Shown here: piece by piece, positions 56,247 to 64,000 of the stretch
Position numbering within the stretch: the stretch's first letter is position 1
Layout: each line of letters starts with the position of its first letter
Source of the DNA: Impatiens glandulifera
Lineage: Eukaryota; Streptophyta; Magnoliopsida; Ericales; Balsaminaceae
DNA: 64,000 nt
Direction of reading: 5' to 3'
Assembly: GCF_907164915.1 (NCBI RefSeq)
Contig: NW_025919370.1
Location: 1-64,000 of the forward strand
Position numbers and translations under genes: made by a program
Notes under the pieces: model-generated
Seen by the model: only the letters and a program-made list of their open reading frames with translations
Databases searched by the model: none
Told to the model about the DNA's origin: nothing

Positions 56247-57444
56247 TGTGATAAGAAAAATTAAGTAAAGTTAATTTTTAGAACCGTCTAGAAAAACTAA
56301 ACAACTGTTAACTTCTATGTGCAGGAACAGATCAAATTGTATAAACCGACTTGAGCCTCATAAACCGGCTGTTGAAAACTTCAAAGAAATCCAGTTCCAC
56401 ATGATCAAGTCAAGATCAGAGGAACCAGTTTTTACACTCTCAAGAGACCGGCTAGCAAAGACAAAGTTTACATTCTAGCCGGACTATACTGTGTAAGAAG
56501 CAACCGGAAACTACAAATTGCAGAGATGACATAATATGACGAAATAGACGTGTCTCGAAGGGATAAAAGAAGATAAGATCCGATCAGAAGCATGCGAGGA
56601 AAGCAATGATGATTTACTGATCCGACGTTGACAACCGGAAGATGCATGCCTGACACGTGTCCGAATCTGCAAACCGGTTACGTCATCCTATACTCAGAGG
56701 TGTCTACATGCTTGACAAGTGTTGAGGAAAGTGAAACGTGCAAGCAACCTCCCTGCACCGGCGTGATGCTGGATTGACCAATCCCACGGTGAGAGAAGAA
56801 AGTAACCGTTGGGATCGTCCTCACTATAAAAGGAAGACGAAGCGACCTCATTAATAGCGACACAAGTTACGAAAATCTTAGAGAGATAAAAGAAAATCTT
56901 ACGATCCAAAAACCGTTGTGTCACTAACCGAAGCTTTGTCTGTGTGTGTTTGTATTGTGTTGTGTATTACATCAAGAGTGAGTTGGTGTAACCGGCGAGT
57001 AGCGAGTTGGGCTCGACCGGCATTGTAATTGTTGTAACGTTCAAAGTTAGTGGAGATCCTTCTCATAACCTGAGAAGAAGGGGTGACGTAGGAGAGTTTG
57101 CTCCGAACATCCATAAAAAACCTTGTCTCGTGTTATTTCCTTCATTTACTCCTTACTCACTTAATCTAACCAAAACAATCTTACTCCGTATATCAAAACC
57201 GATCCACTCATATCTTTAAAACGACTCCTTCTAAACATCATCTAAGTCGCATACATTGCTTCAGACTGAAACAGACATTTCCGCCCTTGAACCCAGTTCA
57301 AGAGTCTGTGACAGTTTGCGAAGTGCTGAGAACGGTTATAGTCTCTAACCGGACTATCACCAAAGTGTTGTGTATTGTGTAAGAGGTCACCCTTCCTAAA
57401 ACCGGAAACACCCCGGTCCTCTAAGGGCGTCCCCGATCCTAACA
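56247..57444 (+). repeat. Copia 5' LTR (about 1.2 kb)
   Basis: The right edge is fixed by the primer-binding site two bases later and ends in AACA. The left edge at TGTGATAAG is inferred, because before it the sequence matches the local direct repeat (55578-55731). TATA box TATAAAAG at 56825-56832. The 3' LTR is not in the window, so the left edge cannot be confirmed. Confidence 0.65.
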
Positions 57445-57446
57445 AG

Positions 57447-57458
57447 TGGTATCAGAGC
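57447..57458 (+). other. Copia primer-binding site (initiator tRNA-Met)
   Basis: TGGTATCAGAGC, the standard primer-binding sequence of plant copia elements, two bases after the LTR. Confidence 0.93.
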
Positions 57459-57489
57459 AAGGTTCTTAGCACTCAAGCACTCGAAGAAG

Positions 57490-59364
57490 ATGGGAAGCAT
57501 GACCCACAACGACAAGCCACCAATGCTAAACAGTGAAACATTTAGTAGTTGGAAGAAACAGATGTATCTACATCTGATCACGTTAGATGATGAGATAAGC
57601 CGAGTCCTGAAAGAGGGGTCAATCAAGATAAACAAGGAGTTAGACGAATGGACAAATGAAGATCGAAGACGGAGTAACCTGGACAACCATTGCATGAGGC
57701 ACATCTATAAGGCTATAGATGATAACACCTTTAACAAGATCTCAGACTGCGATAATGCAAAGGAAGTCTGGGAAACAATCATTCAGATCCATGAAGGAAA
57801 CGAAAGAACAAAGGAGAACAAAATCTTGGTAGCTACACAGAAATATGAAAACATCAGGATGAAACCGGGGGAAAACATGAAGGAATTCAGTAACCGGTTC
57901 ACCAGTGTGGTCAACGAGATTCAAACACTCGGAAAAAAGTACGACAACCGAGAAGTAATCATCAAAGCCTTAAGATCACTGCCGAGCACATGGGATATCA
58001 AGACCATGGTGATGAGGGAATCAAGCACTCTCGGGCATATGAAGTTGCATGATGTGTTTGATGATCTAAAAGCCTATGAGTTCGAGATTAAGTCTCGGAT
58101 CGAAGATGAAGCATCCACATCAACCGCAACCAGAGCTTTGGTTACATCGGTGAAACCGGCAGTCTAAGTATCAACCGTTCCGGCTCTAGTCAAAAATGCT
58201 GATCAGATCAGTGAAGATGTGATGGCGATGCTAGCTTAGAAATTTGGGAGATTCATGAAGAAGAATCAGCCTCCATCTAACAACGATTTTAATTATAATT
58301 ATGTAGATAAATCAAATAAAAGATGTTATAACTGTGACGGTTTTGGACATTTCAGGTCAGAATGTAGAAAACTAAGGAGAGACGACAGAAAACCAGAAGG
58401 AAACTATCAAGGCAACTATCAAGGCAACAACTATCAAGGCAACCAATACTAGGGTAACAACTACCAAGGGAACAACTACCGGAGAAATGAAAACCAACGG
58501 AACGACTACCGGAGAAACGATGACCAGCATGCTGACGAAGGGAAGGAGATTCAGAAAGCACTCATCGCATCCGACGGTGGAAGCGAGTGGGCGTACTCCG
58601 ACAATGAAGATAATGAAGAAAGGGTAACCTGCTTCATTGCAAACGACGAAGAGGTATTTGATTTCTCTTCTGATGAGTTCTCTAAGGAAGATTTAATTTC
58701 TGCACTCAACGAAATGGTCGCTGAGTTCAGAAACATATCTGCATACATATCGACTCCGGTAGAATCTAAAACCGTAGAGTCAAGTAGTATCGCTGTTAAA
58801 ACATGTGAAACCGCAATGTATGTGCCAGATGAACTATCCTTAGACAATGATGAGACAGTTCAACCGGTAACTGAAACTGATGAACGAGCACTGTATGTTA
58901 CGGCTGCGTGGGAGAGATCTCGTCAAGCCGTAAAACAGATGTGTAATTCTAAAAGACATCCTAAATGTAGATTTGGTATCGGTTACGAACCAAACAAACA
59001 AAACGAATCAAAACAACCTAACGGGATGAAACTGACAAAAGACAATCTTCCATTCATAAGATTTGTCAAGAGTTCTACAACCGAAAATAAGGAAGAACAT
59101 GATCTAAAACCGGAAAAAGAACTTAAGTATGTAAGTCCGACTGAATCAGAAAACTGGCTTCATCCTGAGAGAAGGAAAACCAACCAGAAACAAAATAAAA
59201 CAAACAGATCTCGGTCTCAAAGAAACTCATCACCACAACATAAGGCATTCTTGAGCAATGGTCAAGAAGTTAAGCCAAACATTATAAGAACAGATACCGG
59301 GAAAGTGATCCGACTTATTCAAGTCTGGATCCCAAAGGGACTAATCAACCATGGACCCAACTGA
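57490..59364 (+). pseudogene. Copia gag
   Basis: From ATG 57490 (MGSMTHNDKPPMLNSETFSS) the frame shows the UBN2-type gag domain (CDNAKEVWETIIQIHEGNE, KPGENMKEFSNRFTSVVNEI) and a CCHC zinc knuckle RCYNCDGFGHFRSECR (about 58320), followed by NYQGN repeats. A long acidic C-terminal part (58714-59364) ends IQVWIPKGLINHGPN, the gag-pol junction style of the SIRE/Maximus lineage. Three nonsense codons lie in the same frame: TAA 58165-58167, TAG 58237-58239 and TAG 58450-58452. The last replaces a Gln in the repeated YQGN motif. A frameshift separates gag from pol. Shell protein of the virus-like particle. Confidence 0.9.
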
Positions 59365-62300
59365 AGGTGGGTACCAAAAAGGTGTAAATAATCTTCTTTT
59401 GCAGGCTAGGAGAAGCAACCAGCTAAAGAATTTAGAATGGTATTTGGACATCGGATGTTCAAGACACATGACCGACAACGATGAACTACTAACCGACATC
59501 AAGTATGAAACCGGAGTAGTCATAACATTCGGTGACAACTCGAAAGGTAAAACCGTGGGCAAGGGTAAAATTGTCCATGGTAACCTATACATAAATAATG
59601 TATTACTGGTAGAAGAACTGCGTTTTAATCTATTAAGTATAAGTCAAATGTGTGATGTGGGTTATAAAGTTGAATTTCATAAAAATGCATGCTTAGTCAA
59701 GAATCAGGAAAATGATATCCTTTTAACCGGTAACCGAATGGGAAATATTTACAAAGTTAATTGGAAAACTGATTTTGAAAAACCTGTGTGCATGATAGCC
59801 GGAAATGATCCAAACTGGCTTTGACATAAACGGCTAAACCACTTGAATTTCAAAACAATAAACTTTATATGTTCCAAAGAACTAGTTCATGGTTTTCCAA
59901 ATGTTAAGTTTTCAAAAGACAAAGTATGTGTTGCATGTCAAACGGGCAAACAAATAAAGTCAACTTTCAAAAGTAAAGGAAACTATCAATCTGAACGGTG
60001 TTTAGAACTTTTGCATATGGATCTGTTTGGTCCGGTTAAAGTAACCAGTTTAGGAGGCATGCATTATACTATGGTAGTTATTGATGACTATTCTAAATTT
60101 ACTTCGGTAACATTTCTAGCTTCTAAAAATCAAGCAACTCCAAACCTGATCAAATTGATTTTAAGAATACAAAATGAAAAATCTATTCGAGTAAACAAAA
60201 TCAGAAGTGATAGAGGAACTGAGTTTATAAATAGCAGTTTAACCACTTTTCTTGATAATTCCGGTATTAGACACGAGTTGTCTAGTGCCAGAACTCCTCA
60301 ACAAAACGGCTTGGCTGAGAGAAGAAACCGAACTCTCAAGGAAGCCGCAAGGTCAATGATAGCTGATTCGGGTATTGCTCAAAAGTTTTGGGCTGAGGCT
60401 ATCAATACCGTATGCTACACACAAAACCGATCTTTAGTAACTAAACGTTTTTCCAAAACCCCTTTTGAAATATACTATGATCGAATTCCAAACATACGGT
60501 ATTTTTCGAATTTTTGGTAGCAAATGTTTTGTTCACAACAACGACAAGAATTACTTGACCGCTTTTGATGCTAAATCCGATGAGGGAATAATGTTGGGAT
60601 ATTCAGCTGTAAGTAAAGCCTACAAGATATACAACACTGGGACTTTAACAGTTGAAGAAACAGCCCACGTTGTTTTTGATGAATCGGTCGAACGAAACAC
60701 TGCATTACCCTTCGACCTTCACAACATAATAGAAAATTTCAATATCTATTTTGATGATGAAGACGAGGTTTCGGTTTTTAGACGATTTGTCAATGACCAA
60801 GCGGTTGATGCTGAACCTCAGCCTGTTCAAGCTGCCTTACCACAGAAAGTTGACTCTTCAGTTTCGACTGAAGAAATCGGTCGGTCTGACTCTGTTCAAC
60901 CTACCGATCAGTCTAACCTTGATCAGCCAACCGAAAGCTTGATAGACACGTCTCGGATAAACCTCAGAAGGAACAAAAATCATCCTCTTGAACTAGTAAT
61001 AGGTAACATATCCTCACCCGTTCGAACTAGGCAACAAAATTTGGAACACTATGAAAACTCAGCTTTCATATCACAAATTGAGCCGAAAAAGGTGGATGAC
61101 GCATTGTCAGATCCCGATTGGATCCTAGCAATGCAAGAGGAATTGAACGAGTTTGAGAGAAATAAAGTCTGGTACCTAGTCCCTAGACCGAAAAATAAAC
61201 CGGTTATAGGAACACGATGGGTATTCAGAAATAAACTCAATGAAGACGGTTTAGTTACGAGGAATAAAGGCCGGTTAGTGGCTCAAGGCTATAAACAGGA
61301 AGAAAGCGTTGATTTTGAAGAATCATTTGCCCTTGTAGCTAGACTTGAGGCCATTAGGATATTTCTAGCATATGCAGCTTTCAAAAACTTTCAAAGTTTT
61401 TCAAATGGATGTTAAAAGTACTTTTCTAAACGGTAAATTAAATGAAGAGGTATATATTAATCAACCTCCAGGTTTCAAAAATCCAGAACACGAAAACCAT
61501 GTTTACCGGCTAAACAAAGCCCTTTACGGTTTGAAACAGGTTCTAAGAGCCTGGTATGATACATTAACACAATTCTTATTTGATCACAAGTTTACAATAG
61601 GTTCAGTTGAAAAAACACTTTTCAAATTTGAGAGAAAGGAACACATATTACTTGTTCAAATTTATGTCGATGATATTATTTTCGGATCAACCGATCCAAA
61701 ATTATGTGATAAATTCTCAAAAATGATGACTGACAAATTTCAAATGAGTATGATGGGAGAATTGAGTTTCTTCCTAGGACTTCAGGTTAAGAAGATTGAA
61801 CCCGGAACCTTCATAAGCCAACCGAAGTACACAGCCGAATTATTGAAAAAGTTTGGAATGGATACATGCGCGAAGGTGGCTACACCAATGAGTCCTTCTG
61901 TAAAGTTAGACAAAGATGAGGACGGTCAAGCCGTTGACATCACAGCATATCGAGGAATGATTGGATCATTGCTTTATCTAACAGCCAGCTGACCTGACAC
62001 TTTGTTTGCGGTTGGAGTATGCGGAAGATTCCAAGCAATCCAAAGCAATCACATTATACTGCGGCCAAAAGAATATTAAAATATCTGAAGGGAACTCAAG
62101 AAGTGGGACTTTGGTATCCAAAAGACTCAAGTTTCAACCTCATAAGCTACTCAGACGCTGATTATGCAGGATGCAATATCGATAGAAAGAGTACAAGTGG
62201 AACCTGCCAGTTCCTAGGTGACCGGTTAGTCACCTGGAGCAGCAAGAAACAAACCTCAGTTGCAACATCAACCGCAGAGGCAAAGTATATAGCAGACGGA

Positions 62301-62618
62301 AGCTACTGTGCACAACTCCTCTGGATCCAACAACAACTAAGGGACTTTGGTGTAGAAGCCAAGGAATCTACAATATTCCGTGACAACACCAGCGCGATAG
62401 CGATCACATACAATCCAGTGTTGCACTCAAGAACAAAGCACATTGATATAAGACATCACTTCATCCAGGAGCATGTTTAGGAGAAACACATCCGGTTGGA
62501 ATACGTCTCGACCGAGCAACAAGTAGCAGACATCTTCACAAAACCGCTACAGTAAGCTAAGTTTTCTCATTTCAGAAATATTCTAGGAATTACTGATGTT
62601 AAGCAACTTATATCATGA
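59351..62618 (+). pseudogene. Copia pol: protease, integrase, RT, RNase H
   Basis: The protease region starts WYLDIGCSRHMTDND (59438): the catalytic D-S-G motif reads D-I-G. Integrase: zinc site HKRLNHLN, CVACQTGKQ, then [54 protein letters not shown], then after a frameshift near 61390 [18 protein letters not shown] and YVDDIIFGSTDPKL. RNase H: YSDADYAGCNIDRKSTSG and ATSTAEAKYIA. Breaks: TGA 59822-59824 (expected Trp), a frameshift near 60510, another near 61390, TGA 61990-61992 in the YLTASRPD motif (Arg to stop), a frameshift near 62020, TAG 62478-62480, and TAA 62553-62555. The frame finally ends at TGA 62616-62618. Confidence 0.93.
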
Positions 62619-63247
62619 TCATGCATGCATATTGCTTACATACGTAACACTGAAAAACCGGGATATGTGTTCAGGGAGAAGCTCTCGCTTCTCAAACCAT
62701 ATTCAAATAGGCCATTGAAAATTCAAGAATGCTAACCGGGAGGAAGTCTCCGGTTATGCCTGATCACTTCATGATGTCAAATCACGTGTATACTTACTAT
62801 ACGGTTGAAATGAACTGGTAGAAGTGGATATACTTAATCCAAATTTGAACAAATGTTGATATGACTCAACATTTCTTCACAATCGGAACAAAATATCCAA
62901 CTAAAACCGGTCATGGAAAACCGCTCAGTACAAATGCACTCTGGTTTTGATGGAATGAACTTTTCCGGTTAACTTGAAACAGCTAACCGCGTTTTCATGC
63001 ATACCTTGAGAAATGAAGCCTGTAATAAATAAAAATAGTCTACCGCAATCGAGATGACGACATGTGTCCATCATCAAGAGAGGGAGACTCACATCTTGTC
63101 AATAGATTTTTGTCATCATGAATATCTTGGTAATAATTAGTTTTGCATTGGAAATAAACATTATACACTTCAACAAGTTAAAGCCTATTAACTAATTGAT
63201 GACATCACTAAGCATGCTTAACCTATTGATCTAGCCGAACCTCTGGC
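62619..63247. other. Spacer between copia pol and the downstream ORF
   Basis: No gene. A purine-rich GAGAGGGAGAC near 63081 could be a polypurine tract, but no sequence like the 5' LTR start follows it. Short CCGGTT-containing words are frequent, as in the LTR. Confidence 0.45.
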
Positions 63248-63333
63248 TATATAAACCACCCTCAAATCCTCACAAATCTTCACAAAACTCACTATTCACA
63301 AAAACTGTCTTGAGCTTAAACTATCTCAAGAAC
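63248..63333 (+). promoter_or_regulatory. TATA box and leader of the downstream ORF
   Basis: TATATAAA at 63248-63255, 79 bases before the ATG at 63334, with a CA-rich leader in between. Spacing fits a plant core promoter. Confidence 0.6.
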
Positions 63334-64000
63334 ATGAACTCCCACTCACTAGTAAAGAAAATTTTATTGGCTGATTTCAACTCGATCTACCAATACGAAG
63401 ATCATGATGTCAAAGAAATGTTCTTAGCCGTTGAAAGAAGAGGGCTAAGAGGGTTTCTTGAAAACAGATTCATCCTCGACTACCTAGTAGTCGATGAATT
63501 CTTCCAGACCGCAAAGGAGGTGCATCGAGACATAATCGTTGCACAAGTTTACGGTCAATCATTTCTATTCAGCGAGACGGATTTCGTAGAATACTGCGGT
63601 TTGCCCACTGAAGGGGTAACCGACTTAACCTACTCTCCGGTGACCAAGGAAGAAATGTGTCATCGGTTCTCCAACTCTGACATCCCGGTTAGACCCTGGG
63701 ATGCTAAAAGCCAACTCTCTCACAAGTACCAGATTCTTTGTGAGATTATGGGAAAGTCCATTCTGGGTAGAGAGAAAGGCTATTACTACACCCAAAGGCT
63801 TTTCGAGATGATGATCGCTGTTACGGTTGGGACACCGGTAAATTGGTCTTGGATCATCTTCAGCAACCTGAAGAAGATGCTTCTTTCAAACAAAACCGGC
63901 TACGCTCCTCAGCTAAGCGGTTTTTGTGCTAGCTTGGATATCCACTCCAGACCCTTCGTCACTCTCCATCCAAAGCACGTGCTCACTAAGGAGAGAATCC
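63334..64000 (+). CDS. Extra ORF downstream of copia pol, open to window end (222+ aa)
   Basis: An ATG at 63334 (MNSHSLVKKILLADFNSIYQ) opens a frame with no stop up to base 64000. Visible blocks are AVERRGLRGFLENRFILDYL, ETDFVEYCGLPTEGVTDLTY, GREKGYYYTQRLFEMMIAV and FCASLDIHSRPFVTLHPKHV. The style (a start like NSHSLVKK, GLRGFL, then GLPTEGVTDL) resembles repetitive hypothetical proteins that I recall from Lamiales genomes. I do not recognise a domain. It may be the extra 3' ORF of the copia element (SIRE-type elements have one after pol) or a separate TE-derived gene with its own promoter. Unlike gag-pol it has no stop or frame change in 667 bases. Confidence 0.6.
   Translation, partial: MNSHSLVKKILLADFNSIYQYEDHDVKEMFLAVERRGLRGFLENRFILDYLVVDEFFQTAKEVHRDIIVAQVYGQSFLFSETDFVEYCGLPTEGVTDLTYSPVTKEEMCHRFSNSDIPVRPWDAKSQLSHKYQILCEIMGKSILGREKGYYYTQRLFEMMIAVTVGTPVNWSWIIFSNLKKMLLSNKTGYAPQLSGFCASLDIHSRPFVTLHPKHVLTKERI

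Overview
The window is repeat-dominated nuclear DNA of a flowering plant. Evidence: spliced genes with GT-AG introns, Ty1/copia and Ty3/gypsy elements of plant lineages, plant-type CACTA, Mutator-like (MULE), hAT and Tourist elements, and a plant CNNM/DUF21 gene. The 3' ORF beside the copia element resembles hypothetical proteins I recall from Lamiales, so an asterid is plausible, but this is a weak guess. I see no rRNA, tRNA, CRISPR array or bacterial-style operon.

Layout. 1-3870: remains of an old MULE, with a Ulp1-like protease fragment (+) and a transposase (-) facing each other. 3868-4162: a short foldback insert between 16-bp direct repeats. 4163-5370: AT-rich DNA. 5374-31529: one CACTA (En/Spm) element with 15-bp terminal inverted repeats (14/15 matching) and a TAT target duplication. 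It carries arrays of palindromic subterminal repeats, a small TnpA-like gene, a broken tnpD and a nearly intact tnpA. Its tnpD is split by a Ty3/gypsy Tat-lineage retrotransposon (11004-26727, target duplication GACAT).

33183-54931: a minus-strand CNNM/DUF21 transmembrane protein gene. Seven exons are recognisable and downstream exons were not found. Exon 3 is cut by a 20,009-bp MULE (34436-54444) with long terminal inverted repeats and a 9-bp duplication, CTACAAAGG. The exon reading frame on both sides fixes the insertion point to the base. This MULE carries a BRCA1-like tandem BRCT gene, a FAR1/MULE transposase, two paralogous Ulp1-type protease genes, a DUF7745-like gag fragment and an internal copy of its own right terminal repeat. 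Short palindromes of the GAAGC/GCTTC type are scattered through it.

55010-56246: hAT-type (TTF zinc finger) transposase debris and a duplicated segment. 56247-64000: a Ty1/copia element, probably SIRE/Maximus lineage, with 5' LTR, tRNA-Met primer site and gag-pol. Downstream is a further ORF with its own TATA box, open to the window edge.

How it works together: nearly every gene belongs to a mobile element, and the only host gene seen is the broken CNNM gene. Most element genes are inactivated. Many of the nonsense codons fit C-to-T (or G-to-A) change at a Gln, Trp or Arg codon, as expected from decay of methylated DNA. The ORFs that look least damaged are tnpA and its small derivative in the CACTA element, and the terminal ORF at 63334.
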